64,000 bases of DNA from Beroe forskalii (lineage: Eukaryota; Ctenophora; Nuda; Beroida; Beroidae), in the NCBI GenBank assembly GCA_011033025.1, contig WFMF01000283.1:163714-227713 (forward strand), written 5' to 3'. Of the stretch, positions 36,601 through 48,702 are shown one piece after another (position 1 is the first letter of the stretch; each line of letters starts with the position of its first letter). The notes under the pieces were generated by a model. It made no database searches, was not told the DNA's origin, and saw nothing but the letters and a program-made list of their open reading frames with translations. The position numbers were made by a program, and so were the translations under genes.

Positions 36601-37627
36601 AGTGTCCAAGGAAACCAGTCTGTAAAACACACAACATCTCGTTATCACCAACAACACTCTGTTTAAAGGTTTAACCCTTCATCATCTCACCTATCAATAG
36701 TGCTTCTTGCAAAGTTGAGGGGCGATTAAATGAAATAATTTAGAGTGGGACATGTGTAACCGGATCTCGCATCAATTTAAGCTGAATGGTGTGAGTATTA
36801 TTAAATTGAATGTCATTAGTCAGATGGGTCTGAGAGCATATCTCCCCCTTTAGTGGTTCGGACTCCTGTGATAACGGATACCACTGAACACAGCATTGGG
36901 CAGTGACGGACATCATCAGGGCTTGACATGGTCAGTTGATGACGAGGCGTAGTTACCCAGCCCGGGAGATGTACTCGCACATTATGACATCACCAGCACG
37001 ACTAAAGGAGACACATTAACATGCCCTCTGTCGAGAGATAGAGATAATAGACATGACAGGTCTAGATATGCTGTGTGAGAAACACACAGGGTAAACATAG
37101 CTATTATATTTAGCACAACCCTGTCATGGGGCAAGGGAAATGTCAAATTGGGGTGGTATTCTTGTGGGAAATCTATCGAATTTAACATCATATTAATTCA
37201 TTGGACTAATTGTACTCATGTTATGCTACGGACGTACAATACCACTTCAGTTTTTAGAATGGGTTCTGTCATTAGAATTACGCATGCTCATATTACTTGT
37301 CCATTCCTGGGCATTCATGAGCAGTTAGTAAAGTGACGTAATCTATATTCAGGTCTTGGGCAACTTGTGCTGGGATTGAAATGGTCACTGATGAGTGATG
37401 GGCAGTGGAGTTACTCGATAAATACTGAGCTATTGACGATGACCCCTACTGGAATTGAGTGAAGATGATCAACAATTGACGGCATACCAAACAGATCAGC
37501 AATCACGACAAAATAAAGCAATTATTTAGAACTGGAATAGGATAATGTTGTATCAGTTGACCAACGAGTAACAACTGCCCTATAAAATATCCTCTCCGAG
37601 TCCCCCAACCTAAGCTCCAAAACTATT

Positions 37628-38170
37628 ACCCGCGTTTAGCAAGTTTCAGAAGGTTTAGGAAGTTTCAGAAGGTTTAGTAAGTTTCAGAAGTTTAGTAAGT
37701 TTCAGAAGGTTCAGTAAGTTTCAGAAGGTTTAGCAAGTTTCAAAAGGTTTAGTATTTTAGTAAATTTCAGAAGGTTGAGTAAGTTTCAGAAGGTTTAGCA
37801 AGTTTCAAAAATGTTATTAAGTAAGTTTCAGAGGTATAGTAAGTTTCAGAAGGTTTAGTATTTTAGTAAGTTTCAGAAGGTTGGGTAAGTTTCAGAAGGT
37901 TTAGCAAGTTTCAGAAGGTTTAGTAAGTTTCGGAAGGTTTAGTAAGTTTCGGAAGGTTTAGTAAGTTTCGGAATGTTCAGTAAGTTTCAGAAGGTTTAGT
38001 AAGTTTCAGTAGGTTTAGTAAGTCTAAGAAGGTTTAGTAAGAAACAGAAAGTTTAGTAAGTTTCGGAAGGTTTATTAAGTTTTAGAAGGTTTAGTAAGTT
38101 TCAGAAACTCAGAAAGTTAAGTAAGTTTCGGGAGGTTTAGCAAGTTTCAGTACTAAGAAGGTTTAGGAAG
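37628..38170. repeat. 19-bp tandem repeat array (~540 bp)
   Basis: About two dozen degenerate units of AAGTTTCAGAAGGTTTAGT. On the minus strand, the direction in which the semaphorin gene is transcribed, each good unit reads CTTACTAAACCTTCTGAAAC and so carries TTACTAAAC, close to the ideal branch-point sequence. Confidence 0.9.
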
Positions 38171-38937
38171 ATTTAGGAAGGTGTTTCCAGGTGGTGTTAA
38201 CGTGGGGCATTGTGAGGTCTCCCACCAAACTCTACCGTGTCTAGGGTACGGTATGCACCGTGTGAGCTGATGCCCGGGTCATGTTATTAAATACCATTCA
38301 GTTGCCAGGACAACAAATTACTCTGAGAATTTGTCGAACTTAACACTTTTCTAAACCGTTGAAGTGAATTGTTCTTAAGTTTTCTGAGAGAGCTGCAAAC
38401 TGTCAAAGCTACACACATACATAAAATGCACCTGGTACAGACGCTATACACTGACGCTTCCACATAGGAATTATTAATATATTGGTGCGTAACTCGCTGG
38501 CAGTTGAGCTGACGTCACTATCAGAGCATGAAGTGGTGAGTTGCTGACGTTGCATTGAGCACGGTTAGTGTTCGGTTCAGTGCACCGACTGCTGCAGTTC
38601 GGTGTGCGTTTCTAGCGTCTGGAGTAGTAGAGATAGTCCACACCACCACTGTTTGTCTGTTTGTCTGTTTATCTGTATGTCTGAGTGTCTGATTCTCTGA
38701 GTGTGGATGAGAAATGTGGTGTTGTAGTGGCTTGCTGGAGCCAGGCAGTCTGGGAAGGATTAGAAAGACACTTAACACTTTAACAAGTCTTTAGAGGCGG
38801 AGCCACGAGACTCATCTACATAACTCAGACAATGACACTTTCAATTGTACTGTATGTTATTCTCACTGACAATCGATGAGTGGTTGCATGAGCGGCACTC
38901 AGATAGGTGTGTGCCGTACTAGAATTAACACAAGTAG

Positions 38938-38983
38938 TAGGAGGAGGAGGAGGAGGAGGAGTAAAAGGAGGAGGAGGAGGAGG
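38938..38983. repeat. GGA microsatellite
   Basis: Two runs of GGA triplets separated by GTAAAA; a simple purine tract. Confidence 0.9.
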
Positions 38984-41900
38984 TGTCGCGAGCACTGGAA
39001 TTAATCCCCTGTTAATTGGTATCGCCTTGTTAGGGTGAGACTGGCAGGCGTTAGCTCCCCTCCCCGCCCCTAAACCACACTAAGTGAGGTGTAACGAGAA
39101 CAAAAGACATGAGGAGACCGTGAGATGAGAAGCGGTTTGTTTCCTACCGCGTCACTGGAAATAGAAGAGAAGAGGGACCGATTTATAGCTCTTTATGGGA
39201 GGAAAAAGGAGGGAATAACAGGGGGAACAGGGGTTAAACTGAAAGAGTTGCCGGCACTCTCTCATCTTCTCTTGCAACATTTCATGCACATTGTATCAAC
39301 TTATCAATGGTTGGATGATCGCACACAGTCCCTAGGTGCATATTCATGAGGGTGCCTCATCCGTCGCCAGGGAGACCCGGGGAATATGGGGTACGATAAT
39401 TTGATGAAACCTCACTGAAGGGAGAAGACTTTCCTACTTTTCTGTTGACAGTCCGTGTGACATGTCATTTATACACTATAGTGTTAGTAGTGCACTCAGG
39501 AGCAGAGAACAGTGGTGCGTATTGAGATCACTAGACCACGTCTAATAATGCCCCAGACTACGGCAATTCGATAACAACGCCGCCGGTATCATTTGTTGCT
39601 CACAATTGTCCATACATCAATGGATTTTATAAATGATTGCTAATATACTCATCAATATTCTGCAAACAGTAGGCAGATCGTTTCGCACCAAATTAACTGA
39701 ATCAAGACCGTCTAAGAAGGCATTATCACAGCCAAGCTCTCTTGCCAGCTGAGCTTTTCCTGAGATTTTCATAGCCAGAATTACACGCTCCCAAGGAAAT
39801 AAGTACTCGAAAATAGACGCACTGCATAATTGAATCATCATTGGTAAACTACACAATATATGCAAGGCAAATAGTCAGTCGAGCGTCATCACTTCACCAT
39901 TTAAAATCAAGGTAATAACGCCATCCTCAAGTCCCCACTATTCGTGGACAGCCTCCATGTCACCCCTCTAACCACTAACTGATCCCATCCAAGCATTACA
40001 CCTCAGAGCATGCTAGAGGATGGTAACATCACGGATGAGAAGAAGTGGTCATCGTCATGCTTTAACGCAGTGAGTTGATGACGTGTAACTGCCTCTTTCC
40101 ATGGGGCTGTCTTTAAACTGGAGCTAGGGGAAGGAAACCAGACACTATCGGATTAGAATGATTGTTTTCAGAGGGATTTTCCGTATCAATAACGGAGCTG
40201 GTGTGTAATGGCTCCGTGACCTAGCAGTGTCAGGTGAAAAGACGCCGTGTCTGCGTGTCTGTTTGTCCGGGAGTACGTCTGTCTGTGGGAAAACACACTG
40301 TCTCAAACATACCAACACAACATCGTTCACAACAGTGAACAGACAAATATCTCCGTTTTCCACATTGCTATTCTTAGCCATCCGTACGGGTGTTACACTC
40401 GCATTCTTGTCACACACACACAGCACAAATGCCACGGCCAATTATCGGGTGAGCAGGAAGTGTAGACTTCGCAGTAACCACATTCCTCAGACTCCTGACT
40501 CTGCACTACGGGTGTTAGGGTGGATTCTCAGCCTCCCAGGCTAATATAGAGAAACTAACAAAACTTTCATAGCTATGGCTAACTAGGTGGAAAACTGGAA
40601 AATGTTTGAAATTGATTGAAAGACAGGCATTTCGCAACTTGTTCTAAGCACTGTGAAGGATATGAACATGAATACGACTCATAATAACTTGACTGAATTA
40701 GTTGATTGATGCAGTTATATTTACGCACCTGATTTTGAGGCTGACCCAATCCTTTGCTTCACTTTGTAGCTCGGATCTAGACTCATATTCACTTAATGAC
40801 CATCCTTATTTCTTCCTACCATGCAACTTGGAAGAAACTTCACTTTTTCTGAGATATTGTCTCCAAGTATAAACCACTTTTATCACTTGGTAAACCGCAT
40901 CATCTCATTTATCACTCATATATGATAGGTACGTGCCTCTTCGATTGATAACCCATTTAGAAATACATAAGACGTGTTAAACCATTTCAAATAGGGGTCC
41001 TATTAATAGCGAATAATTAATCATTCAAATGACCTAAGATCACCATTCACCACACTATTGACAAGCTGTTACCCTATCAATGGTTTTATGGGGCGAATCC
41101 ACAGAAGTCAGATAAGTGTTACACAGTACACTATCAGAGGCACTGAAATTGTTTCAGCTATTGATGATAATATGTACCAGTTCGTGAAAATATGTGCAAT
41201 GTTCTTTGTACGCTTTTTTACCTCCTCTCATGCCAAATTCCCAAACTCCCATACGTTTGTATCTTCGGCCTTCTCCTCTTATCTCTACATTCACCCAGTT
41301 CTCCAATCTTCCCTCATCTCCTGTCTTCCCCTTCTCCCTGCCTGTGCCTCTAATGACACTTAAAACACATACACACACGACACCTAAATTAGTAATCACT
41401 TCTCATCACCCATGTCACGATAATATTCCCTCCAATTCAAATCCGGGCTGGTTGTTAAGTAAAGACCCCGCCTCTTCATCACGAAACCCACGCCAATCTC
41501 ACGCCAACTTCACACCACTTCACCCCAACCTCACAAGTTCCGATCTCAGAGAAAGCAGAACTTCAGAGTACGGTTGTTTGCATGCCTGAGGCACATTATG
41601 CGATTTATATTGGTCGTTGCCATGCGTTAATTCATATTTTATTCTTTTAATATTAAATATCTTGAGAAATTACATATATATTGAGGGACTGAATATTATT
41701 TCATTGTAATACGTCAGAGTGTGGGTGTTTGAGAGGGTTTGAAAGTTTGAAAGTGGTACCAATCAATAATCATTTGTTATGAAAGTGCATAATATTATTT
41801 TCGTTAAGAAAATAATCTACTGCCCAGGAATTATAATAGGGTAAAATCAACATCTCTATGCCTCTATGAAATTTTTAGAATTATTTTGCAAATCTAATTA

Positions 41901-42374
41901 TTCAATTGTTAAGTAGACTTTTAAGAAATAATTTTATTAATATGGACGGGAAATTTCAATTAGCATTAAGTATTTCATCTTTTGAACGGAATTGATGGGC
42001 ACCCTTTTCGGTGAAAACCCAAAAGTAAAACATTATAAATTCAAAACCACCGAAGCATTAAGTCATGCAATGTTTCAGGTTCAAAATCTCAAAGACTGCT
42101 TGCAAACGGCACGGAACAGTGATGAATGATTCCTCGAACCAGAAATTTTTGCCCATTTCGCAGCCTACTCGCTTCATTCACAAAACTTTAGCCTATTTCG
42201 CTGTCTACTTGCTTCGCTTTTGAAATTGATTCCATTTTGCCAGCGAAGCAAACAGGTCTCAAAATTGGCTTCTTCAATGATTATTATCAAACAAAAGCAA
42301 TTATTTTGATAAACTTGCAATATCACGAACAGTCAGTCAATTGCATGTAGACTTTTTGATTTCGAATCCTACTG

Positions 42375-42935
42375 ACACTGTCCTTCAACACAGGCGAAAT
42401 TTTCGAAAGTTTTACATGTCTAAGACTCATAGTGTGTCTTAGGCCAATTTTATACTTTTATAGCATAAATTGATAACAACAGCCCACCAGAGGCGAAAAT
42501 TTGGAAGGTTTTTTGTCTAGGATCAAGATTCAGTAACATAATTTGATCACAACAGCCCGCCGCAGGCGAAAATTTGGAACCTGTTTTACCTCTGAGACTG
42601 TCTAGGATCAATTCAGCAGCATAATTTGATCACAACTGCGCGCCGCAGGCGAAAAATTTGGAGTCTGTTTTACCTCTGAGACTGTCTAGGATCATTCTAG
42701 CAGCATAATTTGATCATGAAAGCCCGCCGCAGGCGAAAATTTTTAAGTTTTATTGAATATGAATTTGGTAAACGTTATGTTTGTTATAGTTGGATTGATT
42801 ACAAGTCCAATATCTCGTCGCAGGCAAAAAATTTGAAAGTCTTACATCTGAAACTGTTTCTGAAATTATTCATGACCAATTATTGACATCACAAGTCACA
42901 ACAGCCTGTCGAAGGCAAAACTTTTCAAGGTTTTT
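42375..42935. repeat. Degenerate ~85-bp tandem repeat, six to seven units
   Basis: The core ACAGCCCGCCGCAGGCGAAAA followed by TTTGGA, and the linked phrases TCTGAGACTGTCTAGGATCA and AGCAGCATAATTTGATCA, recur from about 42390 to 42920. The central three units are the most alike and the outer ones decayed. The GC-rich GCCCGCCGCAGGCG core can form a small hairpin. No coding frame persists. Confidence 0.75.
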
Positions 42936-43985
42936 CGCATCTGAATCAATTCAATTTGTTCTCCCTGGGAAGGTGCTCACATGGAGGGATGATGCCTCTG
43001 AAAATGCCGATTCAGATTGTGTGCATGCAGGCACGTTTTTGTACATTCCACATTGAAAATCTTTCTGATACGGTTTATGCATCCTAATTCTTATCACTGA
43101 AAACTGTTAGTTAGTACAGGAATGGTTTGAAATTTCATTTATTGATTCATTCGAATGCAATTCGGGTAAAACACAGTACAGGAAATCATATTTTCTGTAC
43201 TAGCTTTCCGTCGAGAATTTCCTCCGTTTTCCCAAAAAATTTCCTCCGTCTCAAAATTTCCTCCGAACCAGGTTTGCTGGTTCGCGGCTTTTTGGATATG
43301 GGAATTTGATGGTCACATTCTTTGCAAATGGTCACATTCTTTGAAAATATTTATAAGACAGTAGTTTTATTCAGTTTTAAAGTTTGAACTAATAATTGTC
43401 AAGGGAAACCATTCCTGTGGGTGGTGACACACTTAACGTCACGGTTGTACGTCACAGTGACAGCTTGGTAGGTTCCCGCATATTCATGAGGGCTATCAAA
43501 TATTTGCAAAATAAATTGTTTTGGGTTTCACTTCGATACTTCAATAGGTACCAATAATGTAATTCTTAATTTGTGGCGGGAAATTGATAAAACTTCATAT
43601 GAATTTGATGACCTTTCAATGTTATCAATCCTCATAAACGTTTCGAAACAATTACAGATATTGAATAAAGATTTCCTTGTACAGCTTCTTTATTATAAGT
43701 ATTCATACAAAATTAAAAAAACTAGTGTTAATTAAAGTCTTTCATTCTATCTTAGTATACTTATCTATTTTAGACAGAATGGAAAGATGATGCGAAGTAA
43801 TTCATTTGATACACTAGATAACACAACATCGTCTCCCTAACATTAAAGTTTTGACCCGGAGAATTGAAATGCCGCGTGCCAGCCAGTACCATGCCCTTAG
43901 GAGGTCAGGGTAATCTTCACGACTCATTGTGTTTGAATGGCATCAGTTTAACATGACGATCATGGGATTCAATAAAAGAATAAAT

Positions 43986-44135
43986 GGGAAGGTGGAAGAA
44001 ATGGGTAATGGACGTTGAAAAGTTGCTCAAACTGAATGCTGTTCATCCTGATAGCTGTACAATAAACGGGAAGGTGGAAGAAATGAACAGTTGAAAAGTT
44101 GCTCAAACTCAGTGCTGTACATCCTAGTAATGATC
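43986..44135. repeat. 82-bp tandem duplication
   Basis: GGGAAGGTGGAAGAAATG at 43986 recurs at 44068, and the similarity continues through GTTGAAAAGTTGCTCAAACT and ATGCTGTTCATCCT. Two copies, non-coding. Confidence 0.75.
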
Positions 44136-44898
44136 GAGGAAATGATCGAGCCACCTCTGAACGAATTGAGTTCTAAGAATTAATTCAGAGTATACCATTT
44201 TATGACACGAAGTATCGGTATTGGCTATTGGGTAACACTGACTCCATACATTTCTAACGGAATTGCCGTTTAATCTCCGCATTAGGAGCCTGGGGCACCT
44301 GGACATTCCCCATTGTAAACATATTAGCGACTGTCAAGAGTGACAGGTGTTCATCATTTCATGACTCCGGGTCCCTGAGTCCCGGATAGCACCATACTAT
44401 GTTTCTATTATTTGCAAATTAATATAGGTACCTACATTACGATAAAACACAGCTAGCTGTGACAGTTTTACGGTAAGAAATGACCACTTTTAAATCATAA
44501 TCCTTGAGTCAACACAATATTTTGAATTCATACTTCATAAAATCATGATAACATTATCTATACAACATTACGATGTACCAGTTCAGCAGGTCAGTATAAT
44601 ATTTAAAGGTAACGTATATTTGTACTTTGTCATGCAAAGTCAGATTTCAAAACACATTATATACCTGCCCAGTAATATCCATCATAATATTAAATAGTTA
44701 TTACAAACATTATATGATAAATGGCTACATCCAAGGAAATCTACAACATCAGGGGGTCTCTGATGGGACTCAGCTATAATAATTATGTGATGACCATTGT
44801 GCAGTAGTCTACCCGGTAATATTATTATTATGAGGTAGTGAAGTAACCATCGTCTATCTTGCCTGGTAACAAAGCCGGATCTGCCTGTCACATCTTAC

Positions 44899-45034
44899 AG
44901 TTCCATTAACTAAAATCCTGGAAGTGACCAGGCTGACATAGACCCACCAAAGCACCAATAGCGCTCCTGTATGTATACTGAGTGCTAGCAGTATAATACT
45001 CGTGCCAGCAATTGAGTCGGCCACTCCGCGTGTG
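44899..45034 (-). CDS. Candidate membrane-spanning exon (possibly PGAP1-like gene)
   Basis: A CACACAACAG acceptor and an ACT-GTAAGA donor bound 136 nt that stay open for 45 codons (phase 2 in, phase 0 out). It encodes GVADSIAGTSIILLALSIHT then GALLVLWWVYVSLVTSRIL, one or two hydrophobic helices. Both splice sites are good and the translation looks like a multi-pass membrane protein. It lies downstream of the PGAP1-like exons at 48.8 and 50.3 kb, whose gene should continue into a multi-helix membrane domain, but inside the large semaphorin intron. The phases of 48.8 kb and this exon do not match directly, so at least one exon would be missing between them. Confidence 0.45.
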
Positions 45035-46180
45035 CTGTTGTGTGCGTGTGTGTGCCTTAACATGCAGCCATTTGTTAGCATCTAGCACTCAATCAAAACA
45101 AACTGTGAGAGCAGAGGCAGCTGATAACACGATATGTGTATGAAGTAACCACTGGAGAGACCAGCTAGTGTTGTAAGGGTGTGTGGTAGTGATTGATAAC
45201 ATGAACTGTAAAACAACAACTAACAAGGTCGCTGCTTTATTAATCTACATATCATAGCTCCTTATGTTCTTGTAACATATTATTCAAATGATATGTGTGG
45301 GATTAATTTGATGTTTTCTTAGCGGAAGAGTAACCATGGCATTAAATACAAATGCATTGAAATTCTAGTGGGAGTATAGCACTCCATTCTTTTATTAAGA
45401 GGTTATGAATGAAGGCATTTAACATGGAAATGGGACATTACTCACGACTATTCTATGCATTAAATTATGTTATATTTATTGAATGTAAGTCACGAATAGC
45501 TGAGATTTCATTAAAGTATTGACGGTTTAGATACAAAAACGTCTGTCAATGCACTTTGTGAGTTAATGATTCGAGAAATTGAGTTTCAATTCTATCATTA
45601 TAAAAATGGTCTATTTCGGAATTTATCATGGAAATGAAGGATTGCAAATACTGAACCATGTGGTGAAATGGAACAATGAATATTATTAAATCTTATGGAA
45701 CTAATTATTGGAACAAGCTAGGAAATATATACCTAGGTAAGAGTATGCTCCTTTCAAATCCACAGACTGGGATAGGTTAAGGGAGGTACTTTATAGTGAA
45801 TGGGTTAGGAGACTGGAGAAGGGATATAGTTAGCACAGTAAACCCATTTACAATGCACTGCAAAAGGAAATACTCGGCAGCTAAGCCGTTTACTAGTCCT
45901 ATAATAGACTGATCTGACCACACTTTCACGCAATAGGCTATTTTCTTTGACTTCAGAGGATATTATGTGCACTCCCAAACCCATTATATAAACCATTGAT
46001 TTTCAACCAACCAGGTATAAATCATGAATGAGTGCGTATCATTAAATTGTGGACATTATCATCAGAATATTAGCTTTTGTGTTACATTCATTGAAAGGAA
46101 TAATAGTATTAGTACCAAAGGAATAATAAAACACCACCCAAACTAACATGATGCACAGAAGCATTTGAAAATTTTCTAAC

Positions 46181-46282
46181 CTGTCTGAAGTCACACTGAG
46201 GGTTGTATGCAGAGGTTCCACACAGTAAAACAGTTGAGGTATCAATGGGAATGATCACTTTGTAGTAGTTGGCACACATATC
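46181..46282 (-). CDS. Semaphorin exon 4: 'NYYKVIIP...CGTSAYNPQC'
   Basis: Acceptor TTTCTCAG, donor CAG-GTTAGA, 102 nt, phase 0 at both ends. It encodes DMCANYYKVIIPIDTSTVLL then CGTSAYNPQCDFRQ. The C-x-N-Y-x-x-V-x-x-P ... C-G-T-x-A-x-x-P-x-C pattern is the most characteristic stretch of the semaphorin propeller (first blades), with all three cysteines in place. It joins exon 3 at GRSE-DMC, exactly where other semaphorins have the E-x-x-C-x-N-Y sequence. Confidence 0.95.
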
Positions 46283-46416
46283 CTGAGAAAAATGAACTTA
46301 AAAATGTTAACTAAGATAAATAAATAATAATTCAGTGAATTCTTGTAATTCAAATTTCATAAAGATTTTTTTAAATTTATAGTACAGTACATGACATAAT
46401 TTACTAATTCAAAAAC

Positions 46417-46482
46417 CTCTGATCTTCCAGCATTGATGCAGTCATTGTAGGCATTATCTTTCATATTTCGCTGTGATAGATC
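46417..46482 (-). CDS. Semaphorin exon 3
   Basis: A 66-nt exon (TTTACAG acceptor, GAG-GTTTTT donor), phase 0 at both ends, encoding DLSQRNMKDNAYNDCINAGR then SE. It supplies the conserved cysteine and the basic G-K/R-S segment that precede the C-x-N-Y motif of exon 4. Too short to be seen as an open frame on its own; phase and order support it. Confidence 0.88.
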
Positions 46483-46667
46483 CTGTAAACATATCCAATT
46501 GTCACTAACTGACTAAAAAGTTATGTTTGTTTTTGGTGTCAATGATCAAAAAGTTCTAATCATTTTATGATTAGACAACATCAAAAACTTATTTGAACTT
46601 TTGAAGTGATAAAAGACTTAATGAAATGGAATCAATGTGTTAAATTGAGTTGAATGATCAAACTTAC

Positions 46668-46725
46668 AGTATCAGGAAAAGATTCATCAAACTTCCTTCT
46701 GAAATCTAACTTGATAATAGTGTTC
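46668..46725 (-). CDS. Semaphorin exon 2
   Basis: A 58-nt exon (CATTTTCAG acceptor, ACT-GTAAGT donor), phase 1 in and 0 out, encoding NTIIKLDFRRKFDESFPDT. It continues the L-x-V-G-A/G-R-N-x-I-x-x-L beta strand begun in exon 1. Sequence is AT-rich. Confidence 0.88.
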
Positions 46726-46882
46726 CTGAAAATGCATTGAAATAAATTATTATATACCAAGTCCACAAATACCTATTTGTTTCATTGAAAATTAAGTACC
46801 ACCACTTAGGAGCAGGTGCCAATGCCTTCTAACTGAGCAAGATCACGCATAAAGTATTTCAGGAACTGCTTTTAAATCATAC

Positions 46883-46970
46883 CTGCCACCAACAATGAGT
46901 TTAGAGCCAATAAGACCTTGAGCAGTGAACCCGTTTTCTGTGCCAATATATTGTACACAGTGATAACAAT
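46883..46970 (-). CDS. Semaphorin exon 1 (first found): start of the sema domain
   Basis: An 88-nt exon (CAAACTTCAG acceptor, GGCAG-GTATGA donor), phase 1 in and 2 out. It encodes CYHCVQYIGTENGFTAQGLI then GSKLIVGG, with the split codon giving R. F-x-x-x-x-x-x-x-x-L-x-V-G-A/G-R is the first strand of semaphorin domains. At least one upstream exon with the signal peptide must exist; it was not found between here and the window end. Confidence 0.88.
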
Positions 46971-47184
46971 CTGAAGTTTGATTTGATATTAGATGGATTT
47001 TTGGGCAAATTTTTCCATAGATAACTAAATGACGACCTATATAGGATATAGTAGTCTCACGACAAGTTTTGACCGATTTAAAGGGTAGTACTATATGCGT
47101 AGAGTCGTGTTCTACTCGCGCTTTATATCATGTGTATGTTATGACACACCAATTTAAATACACATCTACGACCTTGCTTTTTGC

Positions 47185-47600
47185 GTTACAAAAATGTGCA
47201 TATCTCCGAGGTTTTTGAGCAAACTTGATGAAACTTTCAGGATATTTAGAGCTTCATAAAAGCAACATCTCAGTGAAGTTTAGATTCATTTTTGAGCTCC
47301 AGAAGCGGAGTTATGACCGAAAAGCCAGTTGTTAAGCGGTAACTTTTGAAAACAAAAATACTGGTTTATCTGTCATATCTCAATTTCTGAGGGTCAGAAA
47401 TGTTAGCTACCCCAAAAAGTTTTGGGTCTTTTTCCCCAAATACCAAAGTTTGATCAAAATTGCTCAAAACGGCTGAATGCGCTTTTTGTTTTTTAAAAGC
47501 ATTTTTTTTAAATATAAGGAATTTTGCTTTTTTGGGGTTGTTTTTTTGTCACCGTTATCTATAACTTTAGACCCAGCTACCGCAAAAATTTGATTTGGGT
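47185..47600 (+). repeat. Dispersed repeat, also at the right end of the window
   Basis: The stretch GTTACAAAAATGTGCATATC ... CCAGAAGCGGAGTTATGACC recurs inverted at 63649-63766, where about 45 bp of the middle are missing. The similarity appears to continue at lower quality to 64000. No coding frame. Confidence 0.75.
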
Positions 47601-47924
47601 TGGCTCACTTCCTTCCCCCACTTAAATTTTTTAAATTCCAGTAGTGTCAATTTAAATATAAATTGACCTAACGCATATTATGTGCTGATAGCTCGATTGA
47701 CAGAGACGATTAAGACGCGCAATTTTGCTGTACATTGGATGAATTTTTTACGAAATTCGACGCTCAAACAGTAAATTTGCGTGCCAATGAAACGATCTGC
47801 AGATACATGCTTATTAACATTTGTCTGAGTTTGGGCGCGCGTGAAGGGGGTCAGACAACGTCAGACAACGTAAGGTTAGATAAGAATAGAAAAATCATCC
47901 CAACGAATGTAAAATATCTAAGGA

Positions 47925-48702
47925 GTACTGACACTGTGCATAACCAGTGTGAAATATCTAAGAAGGAATCTAAGAAGGAATCTACAAATCTAAGAAGGAG
48001 TACTGACACTGTGCATTACCAGCGCAGAATATCTTAGAAGGAATCTAAGAAGGAATCTACTAATCTAAGAAGGAATCTAAGAAGGAATCTACTAATCTAA
48101 GAAGGAGTACTGACACTGTGCATAACCAGTGTGAAATATCTAAGAAGGAATCTAAGAAGGAATCAGGAATCTAAGAAGGAATCTAAGATGAATCTAAGAA
48201 GGAATCTAAGAAGGAATCTAAGAAGGAATCTAAGAAGGAATCTAAGAAGGAATCTAAGAAGGAATCTAAGAAGGAATCTAAGAAGGAATCTAAGGAGGAA
48301 TCTAAGAAGGAATCTACTAATCTAAGAAGGAGTACTGACACTGTGCATAACCAGTGTGAAATATCTAAGAAGGAATCTAAGAAGGAATCTAAGAAGGAAT
48401 CTAAGAAGGAATCTAAGAAGGAATCTAAGAAGGAATCTAAGAAGGAATCTAAGAAGGAATCTAAGAAGGAATCTAAGAAGGAATCTAAGAAGGAATCTAA
48501 GAAGGAATCTAAGAAGGAATCTAAGAAGGAATCTAAGGAATCTAAGAAGGAATCTAAGAAGGAATCTAAGAAGGAATCTAACATGAATCTAAGAAGGAAT
48601 CTAAGAAGGAATCTAAGGAATCTAAGAAGGAATCTAAGAAGGAATCTAAGAAGGAATCTAAGAAGGAATCTACTAATCTAAGAAGGAGTACTGACACTGT
48701 GC
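47925..48702. repeat. Compound 12-bp minisatellite (AAGGAATCTAAG)n
   Basis: Several dozen copies of AAGGAATCTAAG are interrupted at intervals by a spacer, GGAGTACTGACACTGTGCAT with or without AACCAGTGTGAAATATC (near 47922, 47995, 48102, 48327 and 48684). Open frames of 64-133 codons on both strands (KKES, LRRN, FLDS repeats) follow from the period. On the minus strand each unit reads ATTCCTTCTTAG. The array abuts the 3' end of the PGAP1-like exon at 48703. Confidence 0.92.

Larger units (their letters stand above)
26042..46180. other. 20-kb semaphorin intron with several repeats
   Basis: Apart from the repeats and the exon-like pieces listed separately (32907, 44899), I see no supported gene on either strand. 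The DNA is AT-rich with short low-complexity patches. Intron length is inferred from the phase match of exons 4 and 5; an undetected small exon inside is possible. Confidence 0.6.

Noticed and set aside
38521-38778. Minus-strand 85-codon frame
   Set aside because: Driven by a GTCT-rich simple repeat at 38645-38700; no domain character.
41154-41589. Frames of 81-131 codons on both strands
   Set aside because: Pyrimidine-rich low-complexity DNA; no splice context or recognisable domain.
42375-42935. Regularly spaced repeats resembling a CRISPR array
   Set aside because: The units are degenerate along their whole length with no unique spacers, and the DNA is animal.
48131-48681. Frames on both strands with KKES, LRRN or FLDS repeats, up to 133 codons
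   Set aside because: Pure translation of the 12-bp minisatellite.
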